DNA of 64,000 nt from positions 2,170,001 to 2,234,000 of the forward strand of contig CM074140.1 in the NCBI GenBank assembly GCA_037178625.1, in the 5' to 3' direction. The stretch's first letter is position 1; the number at the start of each line of letters is the position of its first letter. Of the stretch, positions 28,152 to 40,358 are shown one piece after another. This DNA comes from Skeletonema tropicum. Lineage: Eukaryota; Bacillariophyta; Thalassiosirophyceae; Thalassiosirales; Thalassiosiraceae. The position numbers were made by a program, and so were the translations under genes. Under the pieces are notes generated by a model. The model was not told where the DNA came from and ran no database searches. It was given only the letters and a program-made list of their open reading frames with translations.

Positions 28152-30773
28152 ATGAACTTGAGCTATCCACTCAATGCCCTTCTCGCATTGACCGTCGCTG
28201 CCAGCTTCTTCACCCTATTCGAAAGAGCTGATGCACACGGCTACATCAGCTCTCCTCGCTCTCGCAATTATTACGCATACACCGAAGCAAAGTGGTGGGA
28301 CTTCAACGAAAATGATCCCGAACCCGAGCCCGACCCGTTCAGCTTGAACAGAGGTGGCACCGCTGCACAGTGCGGTTTTATCGGTGACCGAAATTATGAT
28401 CTACCCAAGAACGCTCTTGGCGGCCTCATGAAGCCAACTATTCAAGAATGTTATAATGCAGGAAGTATCATCGATATATCTGTTACTTTGACTGCGTATC
28501 ATGGAGGCCACTTTGAATTCCATGCTTGTCCAATTAATCATGGAGAAGTCCCAAGTGAGAGTTGTTTTAAGGATCATCCACTTGAACTTGTGGAAGATGT
28601 CTTGAACGGCGCACCAAAAGATCCCAACTACCCGTCTCGGGCTTACATTCATGGGTTGACTTCTATGACTCTCGGAGAGTTTAAATACAAGTACAAATTG
28701 CCAGACAATTTGATTGGAGAGCTTGTTTTAATTCAGTGGTACTACATTACGGGAAACACTTGTACTGATGAAGGTTATGCTGACTACCCTTTCCCGGTTG
28801 GATTCACTCCATTCAACGCAGGAGAAGCTACAACTGCAACGTGCCCTCTTCCTATTACCGGTGATGGATCAGAAGCACCTGAGCGGGTAAGTTACTTTCA
28901 ATACTCTTTCTTTCCATTTTGTAGAGAACACATCATTTGGCTCATAGCAAATACTGCACGATTGCTCCCAATTAGTTCTGGAACTGTGCCGAGGTCCGCG
29001 TCACTGAAGATTGCAGCATTACTACTACTTCCACCACAACACCCGCCACTGTTTGTACTCCAATTCCACAGTCCGAATTAGGATATGCTGTAACCGCCGT
29101 GTCGCAAAGCCAATGCGACAAATGTGCTCAAAACAATCATGAATCGCAATATTGGCCGTGCGATAGTAATCCACCTTTGTGTGATTGTGGACTTGAGCCG
29201 AATACAGGAGGATCTACTACCACTACCACAACAAGCACAACCACAGCAAGCACAACTACAACAACCACAACCACAACTTCGACACCTCCTCCATCTCTTA
29301 GCCCAACACCTCCTCCATCTCTTAGCCCAACACCTCCTCCGTCTCCGAGTCCAACTCCCATCCCCTCAAAAGCACCAGTTACTAATCCACCCACGTCACT
29401 TCCGACGCCAGTCTCTACAGCTGATCCGACTGAGGCCCCGACGAAGCAAGTAAGTTCATTTCTCTCACTTTGATATGAAGATGAAGCATCTTTACAGAAT
29501 GTAAATACTGACATTAACCTTCTCTCTTCAGCCATCAAATCCTCCAACTTCACCGAATCCCACAATGTCTCCATCAAAGAGCCCAACAGCGACTTCGACC
29601 CAGAACCCGACTGATCAGGTGAGCTCTCTATTTCCTACTTGTGGCTCGTTAATCATGTATCAATTGTCTCACATCTATCTGTTGTATCTCCAGCCGACAT
29701 CTTCTCCGACGACATCTGTACCCACGCAGCCGTCGACAACAGCGAATCCAACTGAGGTCCCGACAAGTCAAGTAAGTGTGGTCAAACGTTTGCGTTTGTC
29801 AAATTTCTGAAAGAGGCATAATATCTAACCATTACAATGATATGCTCATCTGTATAGCCGACGAATGAGCCCACAACAGCCTCGCCAACCCACTCTCCAA
29901 CAAATCAGGTACGTGATAGTCTTAGTAGGTCAATTTATTACATCAAGCTTTTTCCAATCCTAACATGTGCCTCTTCTTCCATCTTAATCGTTGACCCAGC
30001 CGACAAACCCGCCTAGCACGACTTCACCAACCCCAATTCCGACACATCCTCCAACAAAGCAGCCTGTCCCAGGTTCCACTGGTTGGTATGTTGACGGAGA
30101 CAAGTGTGTGCTTGGTGAACCTAACATTGAAACGTTGCATCCTTCTGCCAGTTCTTGCTGTGATGCCCAGTTGAGTTGGATAAGCATTGAGCTATGCGAG
30201 TCGAGATCTACAGGAGTGCCCACTATGAAGTTCTATGCCGATCAAAGCGCTGGTGTATGCAGGCAAGATTGTCCCGCAGCAAATGGACTGCCATGCGGTG
30301 GAAGTCCTCAAGATACCTCATCTCACCTTTACAGCTCTCTTGAATCTTGCTGTGCGGCCAAGATTGTTTGGGAGCCTTCGTGTGTTGACAAGAGTAATGG
30401 AAATGAGCCTCAAGGAACAGGTAATAGATACTATGTGAATTGGGGCTTAATGAAGTGTGCGCTTGATTGTCCCGAAGGCTCAGCTGACGGTTGTGGAGGA
30501 GTCGCTAACAGCTGGGATACAACGTATGGTACCTCAGCTTCGTGCTGCGCTGCGATCAGCTGGATTGACTCAACCCAGTGTGTCCACGGCGCTACTACTA
30601 CCACTACAAGTACAACAACTGCGAATGATATAGCTGGTACTACTTGTAGAGCCAAAACAAGGCAGGAGATAACAAACGGTGCGTCGCCAGTTACAGATGA
30701 AGCGTGTAAGGTGTGTGAAGGAGAGTATTCATGGTGGCCATGCGGTACTGCTGGCCTCTGTCATTGTGACTAA
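28152..30773 (+). CDS. Secreted LPMO-like protein with PT-rich linker and Cys-rich modules (six exons)
   Basis: Exons 28152-28886, 28976-29449, 29532-29618, 29694-29771, 29858-29908 and 30000-30773. All five introns (75-91 nt, GT-AG) are phase 0, giving 732 aa. A signal peptide ends at ADA, leaving mature His1 in HGYISSPRSRNYY, the N-terminal Cu-binding His of lytic polysaccharide monooxygenases. A second His for the copper brace is probably in AYHGGHFEFHACP. That fold would oxidise chitin or another polysaccharide outside the cell or in the wall. It is followed by a C-x2-C...WPC...LC-x-C module (about residues 280-310), a Thr/Pro linker built from exons ending in Gln, three CC-type cysteine repeats (CC..SW....C, CGG, QDC/LDC), and a second WPC module at the C-terminus. 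Substrate is inferred; the cysteine modules may bind polysaccharide. Confidence 0.85.
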
Positions 30774-31230
30774 ATATTATCTAGGAGTTACTCGCAAAGT
30801 CAAAGTTTGAGAATCTACAGCATTGAGGGGATGGAAGTATCATTTTTAGTAACAAAATAAAGTAAAGTTTTATTGGAATGCAATTTTGGATTTCCACCAC
30901 GTCCACTTCGTGCTTCAACACAAATGAAGTTCGCCTCCACAATCAATAAATAAATACAAAGTTAATCAGATTAGATATCACACATACTATTGCATTGCTG
31001 CCCAGAGGTAGACTGAATAGATCTGTCGTCACCAAGCAAGCTCCAAGACGAAAGATGAGTAGATGATGACAGATGGTACTTTATGGCACAAACTGATAAA
31101 TAAATTCTGAATACACCCAGTAAGTTTGATTGGTTCATGAGTTCATGAACTGTTTAGACTTATTTAGATATTCAATTATCCACATACTATGCATATAAAT
31201 CCCAAAGCAGTACTTTCATGACCGACTCGC
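30774..31230. other. Convergent 3' region between the LPMO and kinesin genes
   Basis: 457 bp holding both 3' UTRs. It includes a stray copy of the LINE 3' tail at 30945-30979 (listed separately). No gene. Confidence 0.5.
30945..30979 (-). repeat. Stray LINE 3'-tail sequence
   Basis: AATAAATAAATA followed by CAAAGTTAATCAGATTAGAT and ATC matches the 3' ends of the two LINE copies at 49403 and 54513. Homology stops immediately upstream of the GATATC, so only the last 35 bp or so are present. It is probably an extremely 5'-truncated insertion. Confidence 0.6.
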
Positions 31231-34200
31231 TCAGGACTGATTGCACTCCGACGTAAGTTCCATTGTGGGCTCGTTACTACCTCCCAAGGCCAAAAACTTG
31301 GTCGGTGAATCGTCGGAGGCTTTCTTCTTTGTTGACTTTCTTGCTGACTTTTTCAAAGAGGAAAAGGGATTTTTTGGCTTCAACGCAGAAGAACGAAATG
31401 GTGACTTGGTAGTAGACAAAGACTTCAACTTCTTGCTGGGAGTGGCGTTCAACGTGTTTTCTTCGTTGTGTACATTTTCATACTCAGGGCGCTTTCTGGC
31501 GGATTTGGATGGCGTGCCAAAAGTCATTTTCGTTGGTTGAAGTGGAGGTTTCTTACGGTCTGAATGAGTAGCCTGACCTGAGAGCAGCGAAGAGAATCCG
31601 ACCAGTTCTTGAGTTTGTTCACCTCCGAACGCTTGTTTTTCGGCTGCGTCCAGCGCTGCCTTGGTTTGCTGCAGCTCCTTCTTCACTTTTTTCAGTTCCT
31701 CTCCCATCTGCAAGTTCTCGTTCTCAAGGAACTGCATTTGACGCCTCTTCTCACTCTGAAGCTCAGAGACACTGTGTTTTGCGTTCTCGGCTAAGCTTTG
31801 CAGAGAATTCCGATCCTTCTCCAATTCAGCAATCTTCCCTTGGCACTTGTTTAGACTGTCTTCGCTTTCCTCTAGCTGGTTGATCAGTTTCTCCTTCTCT
31901 CCGAGGCAGCCCTGAAGTTCACTTTCTAGCTTGCCAAACCTATCCTGCAAAGAGTCTAATTCTGCCAAATACTGCACTGCCTTCTGCTCTGACTGTGCTA
32001 ACGCATTGCATTCTTCTTCAACCGAAGCGAGCCTCTCGCAAATAGACGTCACAGTCTCCACCACGTTACCTCCAACAATCTCGGCAATGTTATAGGAAGC
32101 AACAGCATCCATGACTCCTTTTCTGTCACAATAAAGGCGCTCGCTGTGTTGCACATACTTTCGAAGTTTGTCTTCACACTCTTGAAGATCATTCTGCAAC
32201 TTGGCAATTTGATGTGATTGATCGTGGTCGGCATCTATTCTTTCCCTCAACCCACGACGACCATTGCCTCTTTCCGAATCATTTTCTAGTGAAGCCAAGC
32301 GCTGCTTGTAATTTTCGGCTTCATCTTTGAACTGCCTTCTTTCGTCCTTCAACTTCGTAATCTGCTCGATCTGCGCTCGTGTAATCTTCGCTTTTTCAAG
32401 CTTCTGAATACGGGCGTCTTTCTCACGGATCTTATTCTTGAGCTCCTCTACTTCGCTGCTGCTGTCGTCTCCTGTCGTCTTCCCAATACTAGCGGCAGCT
32501 GTTGCAGTCTCGAGCTTGGTCCTGAGTGCATTCACTGTGGCCTCAGCTTTGGATGCTAACTCTCGCCGCTTTGCATGCTCGTGCGTTCTAATCTTCTCCA
32601 CATTCTCCTTAGCATCCTGAAGTTCACGTTTTGCCGACAGGTATCCTGCTTCAGAAGTCTGTAGATTGAGCTTGGCAGTAGCCAACTCCTCCCTCAACAT
32701 GCTAACCTCCATTTCTTTTTCGCTCACTGCCATGCTCTTGGCGGAGGCAAGTTCGCTCTTGTACACTTCTATATCTGACGTCAAATGTGCTATTGTTTCA
32801 TTTGAGCGTTTCAGTTCTTCCTGAGATTTGGAAAGTCTTGACGTAACATTCGATAGGTTACCTTCTAATTCGGTGAACTTGGCATACGCCTGTGCCTCGA
32901 AAGATTCTTTGGCTGCAAAGACTTGCGATTTGAAGACTTCACTCTCCTTCTTCAATTGCACAATTTCGCTTTCGAGAGCAGTCTTCTGCTCTTGTTCGCG
33001 TCGCAACTCATCAGTCATAGAAGTTATGATACTCTCGGTATCTGCGGCCTTCACTTCTGCCCTTTCGTATCTATCTCGCAAGTCATCATTTTCATCCTTC
33101 ATGTTGTAACATTCTGACTCTGCACGAGAAAGGTCGGACTGTAGTTGAGAGATTTTGTCCTGTAGTGACACCATCCTCTCTTCTGCCTCTTCAACCAACA
33201 GCTGCTTCTCTTCTTCGGCGGCATCCTCGTACTCCTTCCTCTTCTTGAGCTCACTCTCTAGACGTGATTCGGCGTCAATCTTTTCTCCCATGAGAATCTC
33301 CATCTCTTTCAGCAGCTCTTCCTCCGAATCACACTTGGAAGAATTTCGTGGTGACTGCTGTGCCAGCAGCATCTTATCTTCAGCAATGCGCCTGGCTTCT
33401 TCTTCCTCCTCAAGCTTCCTCAGTGCTTCCTCTAGCTCCAACTCCTTCCTCTCAAGTTCTTCATCAGCCAGTGCTGCCGACGATCTAGCTTCATTGACAC
33501 TCTCATTGGCTGATGCGAGGAGAGACTTCAGATCCTGTATCTCCTCTGCCGTGGCACTGTTCGCAGCAGATTCGACGGCATTCTCATTCAGTTTCGCAAT
33601 TTGTTCACCAAGATGACTAATTTCTTTGCTCTTCTCTGCAATACAAGAGTTCAACTCAGCAATTTCGATATTGAATCTACTCTCAGCATCAGTGATACTT
33701 GACTCAAGCGATTGTTTTTCAGCCATGACAGACTTTAGAATACTGGAGCATTCTTCATGCTTTTTCAAAGTGTCCTCGTACTGCGATTGCAACTCAGTCT
33801 TTTCTGACTTCAATGCACTAATTTCATCGACCAAACTCTCTACCTTGCCTGATAGACCTGAGATCTCGTTATCCTTTGCTTCTAGCTGGGAGGTCGCTTC
33901 TGCTACACTAGCTGACAGAGCTTCTTTCTCTGCACCAAGGGCAGACAAGATCTCCTGCAGAATCGGTGTTGCCAGATAGAAGTTCTTCCACTCGTGCTTT
34001 GAGAGAGTCGCGTTCGATCTGAATCTCGTTCATTTGAGCCATTGTATCATTGTGATTTGCTTTGCTCGTCTCAAACTCAGAAGTCAATGAAGTGATTCTA
34101 CCCTCGAAATCAACAATACTTGTCTCGAGAGACTCTTTCTCAGCCGTGACAGACTTCAGAATACGTGTTGAGCATTCTTCGTGTTTCACCTCAATGGCCT

Positions 34201-37200
34201 TGTAGCCTGCTCTGCTTTCGTCAAGTTGTGACTGCAACTCAGTCTTTTCTGAATTCAAATCGCTGATATCATTCAACAAACTCTCTACCTTGCCTGCGAG
34301 GCCTGAGAGCTCCTTATCCTTCTCTTCTAGCTTGGAGGTCGCTTCTTCTACACTAGCTGACAGAGCTTCTTTCTCTGCACCAAGGGCAGCCAAGATCTCC
34401 TGAGAATTGGTGTTGCCAGAAAGAAGCTCTTCCACGCGTGCTTTGAGAGAGTCGCGTTCGATCTGAATCTCGTTCATTTGAGCCATCGTATCATTGTGAT
34501 CTGACCTGCTCGTCTCAAGCTCAGAAGTCATCGTAGAGATTCTACCCTCAAAATCAACAATACTTGTCTCAAGAGACTCTTTCTCAGCCGTGACAGACTT
34601 CAGAATACTGTTGAGCATTCTTCGTGTTTCATCTCAATGGCCTTGTAGCATGCACTACTTTCGTCAAGTTGTGACTGCAACTCAGTCTTTTCTGAATTCA
34701 AATCGCTGATATCATTCAACAAACTCTCTACCTTGCCTGCGAGGCCTGAGAGCTCCTTATCCTTCTCTTCTAGCTTGGAGGTCGCATATTCTAAACTAGC
34801 CGATAGCGCTGCTTTCTCTGCACCAAGGGCAGACAAGATCTCCTGCAAATCGGTGTTGCCAGAAAGAAGCTCTTCCACGCGTGCTTTGAGAGAGTCGCGT
34901 TCGATCTGAATCTCGTTCATTTGAGCCATTGTATCATTGTGGTCTGCTTTGCTCGTCTCAAGCTCAGAAGTCAATGAAGTGATTCTATCTTTGAGTTTGT
35001 CGGTACCTTCACACAACTCGAGTAGCTTGACGTTTTGCTCGCTTTCAATCTTGGAGAGTTCTGCCCTAATGTTGTCCTTCTCTGCGATGGCTGCCTCCAA
35101 ATCGCCCATCAATTCTTCCTTGGATGCTACAACTATTCCGTACTTCTCGTTCGCCTCTTCCAACTTAGACGCAAGATCATCTCTTTCTGCTTGAACAGAT
35201 TGAATAATTTGCTCCATATTTTCATTTCCTGACAATAACTCAGACACTCTTGATTGAGCAGTATCACGCTCTTTGCCGACAACCTCGAGCTTGGTATCAA
35301 GATCAACAATCGATGCCTCAAGTGAAGCCTTTACATTGACCATTTCAGACAGATTGGCCTCAAGGTCTTGGTTGGTTTGATTGGAAACGTTGTTCTCTTC
35401 GACCAGTCTGACAACATCATTCTCAGCCACCTCCAATTGCGCTTCGAGGTCCTGGACTGTGAGTTGTTCCACCCTCAAAGAATCATCAAGGTTTGCAATA
35501 TTGTCTTGCAATGATGCAATTTCAGTCTCTAGACCATTGGCTTTGGCTTCAAGATCAGACTTATCCTCGCCAAGTCTGTCGATAGTGCTGCTGGCTTCAT
35601 CGTACTGATTCTTAAGGTCGCTGAGAGCAGTATCTCTTTCTTGCACTTGAAGCTGAAGTGCCTCTTTTGCGTCTGATTCAGTCAACAAACCTTCCTGCAG
35701 GGTAGCAAGAGACTCTTGAAGAGACTTCTTCTCTTCCTCAATTTGAGCCCTACTAATCCTTAGCTCTTCAATCTTTGCCTCTGCCTCGACTAGTTTGGCA
35801 GCAGTTGCCGATTCCAGTTCAGATAGCGCCGCATTTGAAGATTTGACACGAGACTCAAGTGCTTCCTTTTCCTGTTTCAACTCGTTGACTTCTTTTATTA
35901 GCTCGTCAATCTTGGTGTCAGAGGAAGAAGATTCCTCTCGAAGGGTGGCAATGACTGCCTCGGCTTCTGCAAATGAGCTCTCCTTTTCACCTAATGCACT
36001 TCTCATTTCTTCCATCGACGTTTGAAGTGAACAAACTTTGTCTTCAAGCTCAGTCTTGCTGCTCTCTAGACTTTCAATAGATGCATTTTTGCTATGCAAC
36101 TCAGCATTAGAGGCCTGAGCCAACGCTTCCAATTCAACAATTTTCTGCTTCTTGTCCTCGAGAGTCGACTGGAGACTGTCCCTTTCTTCGGTCAATTTCA
36201 TCACTCCGGCAGAGAGCTTGGCAGCCCTCTGCTCCTGCTCTCCAGCAGATTTCTCAAAATTGCTATTCATTGTCTTCAATGACTCGTCAAACTCGACCTG
36301 TAGAGAATCTTTCTCAGACTTTGCCTTGGACAAACTTGTGCTCAATTCTTCAACTTGCTTTATGAGGCGGGAGATTTCAGAGTTGGCCATCTCGAGACTG
36401 CTTTCCATCTCTGCAATTTTCGAGCTGGATTCTTCCCTTTCGGCACTCTGCGTTTCATTTAGCTTGCGTAGTTGATCCGCATACTCTGCTTCATTGGTGA
36501 CCAGCTGTTCTCGAAGTGATTCCACATTTGCCTCTAGTTTCAATACGGACTGAGCCTGTTCCTGCTGCTCTAGTGTCAAACTCTCGATCTTTTCCAAGGA
36601 CGATGCAATAACACCATCTTTCTCTGCAATAATGATATCCTGCTCTTGGAGCGCAAAGTCTTTATCAGACGCCAATGTTGATACTTGCGACTCTAGATCG
36701 TGCTTTGCCATACGAATCATCTCCTTTTCTCCGGTCTCGTATTCAAGCTTCTCCCTGGTAGCTTCTACTTCTTGCTGTACTTGCTCAAGTTTGGCTTTGA
36801 GTTCAGCCGCCTGTGAACTTTTGGAAGCTAGAGCCTCTCGTAACAGCATCGCATCAACATTCTCTGCCTTGTCTTTGGTATGAATGTGGGCAGAAGGTTT
36901 CATTTTCTTCGCCCTCACCCTCATTTCTGTCTGGGCATGCTTCTGACCAATGGTGCCACCGCGCAAAGGACTGGTCATCTGAGGGTCGCCATTTTCATTA
37001 TCGTTGATGATACCATCAGAGTAGCGGCGTTTGGAACTTCTCTTCGTGGATAATTCGAGGGAGTATTCGTCCACCGCTGTCGACCTAAACGAGTCATCAT
37101 CGCCATTGTACACATAGCTTCTACTTCCAGATGTAACCTTGGTAGCTTTACCAATGTTGAGAACACCTCCCTTCAGCAGCATTTCCTTCATCCGTTTCAA

Positions 37201-38616
37201 ATCCTGTTCTGCCTTGCGATTGGCATCCTCTGCACTCGCAGCCTTCTCCTCCAACGCTTTCATTTGCTCCATCGTTTCCTTACCAGGTCCACCTCGTCGT
37301 GCTTCTTTCAATTCTCTCTGTAGCTTTTTAATAAGAGAACGATCATCCATGACCTCATTGACTTGAGCCCTCGTCTTGACAAGTTTGGCACGTGAGGCAA
37401 ATTGAAGTGTCGACCGAGTCTCCTCCAAATACAGATCTGACGGGGTAGCACAGCAAATGACCGCCATGCGAGCATTCCCCGAAAGAGATGGTTGGAGAAT
37501 ACGTGTCAATTTGGAATCACGAAAGTTAATGTGTGCTGCACCCTGACCAAGGTTACTAATCACTCGAGATAATGTCAAGAGACTCATATTGATTTTCGCA
37601 CCCTCCTTTTGTCGATCACCGGTAGCTCCAGTGTGTCGAACACTTTCTGATCCGGCTAGATCTACAAGGTTCAATGTTGATACTCGAATGGCACCATTGC
37701 CATTACGTCCATCACCACTGACAGCATCTGCATCTCCTTCCTCCTCGGAAGCATCATCGTCGTCGTCACTATCCCCATCCTTGGTATGATTCAATCGACT
37801 CTCCACCGTAATTCTAAAAATAGTATGCGATCGTGAACTCCTCTCATTCATAGCCGTACTCCCCACATGCCGATTCTTCTCCCCGGCAAACAACACACTC
37901 AACAATCCATCAATACTTGTCACAATCGTCTCATTCGAATTAACAAAGACTCCACGTTGTTTATCCTCCCGAATCGTCAATGTAGCTCCACCACCACTAC
38001 CATCCTCACCATTATTATTTCCAGAAGTAGTCACCAACAAATCTCGTACCTCCTCATTATAAATCTCAATAAATGAAACCCGTATCATAAACACCCGTTG
38101 TGACTCTTTCTCAATATGAGCAAATATATCATTTGCCGCCATATGTACAATCCCCCCCCCATTCCCATTTACTCGACTTCCCTCCTCAATCGATCCACAT
38201 CCCTGCATAGTAAACGTCTTCCCACTACTCGTCTGCCCATAGGCAAATATCGTCCCATTCAATCCATCCACCACACTTTGAACAATCGTTCGTGCACAAT
38301 CATCATACACTTGTCGTGTGGTGGAAGATTCCCCAAAGGTTTTATCATAGGTGAAAAAGTTACGATTGACAATTCGTTCGGGGAGGGGTTTTCCGGTGGG
38401 AGTGCATTGGGCGACGGAATTGTATTTTTGGAGAACTCGCCAGACTCGATTGGACTTTTTACTGGGAGAGGTGGTGGAGGATTCGCGGGAGTTGAGGGGA
38501 CGCATTCGGATGGCTACCATGATACCCTCTTCGGTGGTGTCATTATTATTGGTAGTGTTGTTGTTGGCCTCGATGGTGGTGGAGGAGGAGGATGTATCGA
38601 TTTCGTTGGTCGACAT
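31231..38616 (-). CDS. CENP-E-like (kinesin-7 type) giant kinesin; two compensating frameshifts
   Basis: ATG at 38616, stop at 31231, about 2,460 aa. The N-terminal motor (residues about 30-420) has the P-loop FAYGQTSSGKTFTMQG, switch I NERSSRSHTIFRI, switch II LVDLAGSESV and the family block RDSKLTRILQPSLSGNARM. Motor position and similarity (NGTIFAYGQT, LQFASRAKLVK) point to kinesin-7/CENP-E, which moves chromosomes on spindle microtubules. The rest is almost continuous coiled coil with a basic Ser/Lys-rich tail. The last four residues are CNQS, a CaaX-like box. Near 34990-33720 about three tandem copies of a 148-aa (444-bp) coiled-coil repeat occur. Within them the frame shifts at about 34606 (one base missing relative to the next copy) and returns at about 33965 (one extra base). 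This may be a repeat-assembly error or a real lesion. It is divergent from the gene at 39360. Confidence 0.87.
33720..34990 (-). repeat. Tandem coiled-coil-coding repeats, about 444-bp period
   Basis: Blocks containing KSVTAEKESLETSIVD, MAQMNEIQIERDSLKARVEE and LNSEKTELQSQ occur two to three times. The HEECS landmark is at about 34613, 34170 and 33746; the first spacing, 443, is one less than 444. Copies are nearly identical at DNA level, especially 34140-34990, indicating recent expansion or gene conversion inside the kinesin gene. Confidence 0.8.
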
Positions 38617-39359
38617 GGTATTGTTCTTTGAAATACTTCTTGATCGATGTTGCTGCTATTTTAAAACTTTTGTCGGCGTCTGCGTTAGGAAGGATCGAGC
38701 GTTTTATAATGGTTGCAGTGCATTCATTTATTATTCATTCAATTCATCAATTGCTCTATCGAGGCGACGGCATTCATTATAATCACGATGATGTTGTGCT
38801 TGCTTGATAGATCTCCATCGCCATCCCTTGCTTGCATGCCGTTTGCTTTCTGCATCCGATGCATTTTTCAGCGAGGGCTCTCGAAAATCGTTTTCTCTTT
38901 CAGGGGGGGAATTTTAAATTTACCGGGCGCATCCCTCGTAATAGCCCGTTACTATTTTTCATCCCGTGTTCTATATTGTTGATTTGTCTTCAACGGATCT
39001 ACCGACGTGAGAGGACGCCCCCCTGCCCGAGCAACTAAAACGGCCGTTGTAAATTTTGAATCCATACTAATTCCTACGCAGATTCCTTGATGTCATCAAA
39101 ATCAAAAACAAACGCTCACAAGAAGCGACATCACGCTCGCTGAAGAACACGAGTGCACAAAGCGCTTTGCGTGCATTTGAATTCAAATGCATTGCAGGAT
39201 CAAGCAACGGCATGAGTAACAAGGTATTGTACAATAGGACAATACTCTAATTGAACATCATCAGTTCCTCACGGCAGTACTCCTTGGCTCAGCCGTATTG
39301 ATCCTCTCTGCATCCAATAACCGACAGCAATCTCAGCGCATCACCACACACAAATCAAA
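38617..39359. promoter_or_regulatory. Divergent promoter region, kinesin and unknown gene
   Basis: 743 bp. It contains the perfect 20-bp palindrome TGCATTTGAATTCAAATGCA at 39172-39191, preceded 3 bp earlier by the palindrome AAAGCGCTTT (39159-39168). The core TTTGAATTCAAA is two inverted TTTGAA boxes, the CHR consensus of cell-cycle promoters in animals. Assignment as a regulatory site is inference. Confidence 0.4.
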
Positions 39360-40358
39360 ATGTCCTCCTCTTCTTCCACCTCACCAAAAAAAGTAATCCT
39401 CCACGCAGACGACAACTTCATCAAACACCTCTACGCCGAACACGACAAAGACTACCACCACAACAAACGATCCTCATCATCCTCCTCCTGCACCTCCTTC
39501 ACCGGTCCAAAACACAAAAAATCACATCATCAACACAAAAAGACATGTGAAATTATCCACCGTCGTGTTTCCAAATTCTACGCATTCTTTGATCCAATGA
39601 TGAACTTTTTATTAATGAATCGATATGCCATGTACAATAAGCAGCACAAGATTGATGTCGAGACCATGCCGGTAGATCATATCATGGTGGTTCATTTGAT
39701 AGATTGTCCGAGTGAGAGTGGTGGTCGGCCAATTCAATTACGTATTGACAAGCTTGAACCACGGGCATTGTCTGATTTGAATGAGGAGGAGCGTACAGCC
39801 CTCCAACGGGATGTACTATCCTCCAAGAAGGAGGAAGAATCAGACGAAGAAGAAGTAGAAGAGTTCCTCCTTCCTCATCTTGTATCATATAGGACACCCA
39901 ACGAGGGATACATCTGGACATCCATCCGTACCAACTCGTATGACTTTAATCCACTTATTATTGGACGAGTGAGTCAAAAGGCATTAATGGGACGGATTAT
40001 TGCGTTCGCACAGGGGATTAATGAGATTGCCAAGGGGGAGCGACAGGATTTGTATGATATGATTAAGAAGCAGATGAAGGAGGTTAGGAGGAGTAAGGTG
40101 GCGGAGTTGCCGTTGCGTTCTGTTCAGAGTAGAGAGAGGGGTGGTGGTGGTGCTGCTGCTGCTGTTGGCAGTGCTACGTCTCGGTCTTGTCATCGGTTGA
40201 ATCATGAGATTGATAATGACAAGGAAAATTTTGAGCACAATGAGAACACATTGTCGAAGGATGACGATGATGATTTTGATCGTACGAAGTTGAAGGAGCT
40301 TAACTCAACAACAAAGGATCGAATCCATGAGGACGAGAAGACGGGCAAGAAAGTATGA
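39360..40358 (+). CDS. Unknown protein, 332 aa
   Basis: An intronless frame from the ATG at 39360 in CAAAATGTCC context. The N-terminus is rich in Ser, His and Lys. A conserved-looking core spans residues about 60-240 (HRRVSKFYAFFDPMMNFLLMNRYAMYNK, VDHIMVVHLIDCP, RIDKLEPRALSDL, WTSIRTNSYDFNPLIIGRVSQKALMGRIIAF). It is interrupted by an acidic EEESDEEEVEEF stretch. The C-terminal 90 residues are low complexity and charged. No signal peptide or membrane segment. It shares a divergent promoter with the kinesin, which might mean co-regulation. I do not recognise the family. Confidence 0.6.
   Translation: MSSSSSTSPKKVILHADDNFIKHLYAEHDKDYHHNKRSSSSSSCTSFTGPKHKKSHHQHKKTCEIIHRRVSKFYAFFDPMMNFLLMNRYAMYNKQHKIDVETMPVDHIMVVHLIDCPSESGGRPIQLRIDKLEPRALSDLNEEERTALQRDVLSSKKEEESDEEEVEEFLLPHLVSYRTPNEGYIWTSIRTNSYDFNPLIIGRVSQKALMGRIIAFAQGINEIAKGERQDLYDMIKKQMKEVRRSKVAELPLRSVQSRERGGGGAAAAVGSATSRSCHRLNHEIDNDKENFEHNENTLSKDDDDDFDRTKLKELNSTTKDRIHEDEKTGKKV

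Noticed and set aside
31241..38631. Many Ser/Phe-rich plus-strand frames opposite the kinesin
   Set aside because: Antisense of Glu/Lys/Leu coiled-coil codons.
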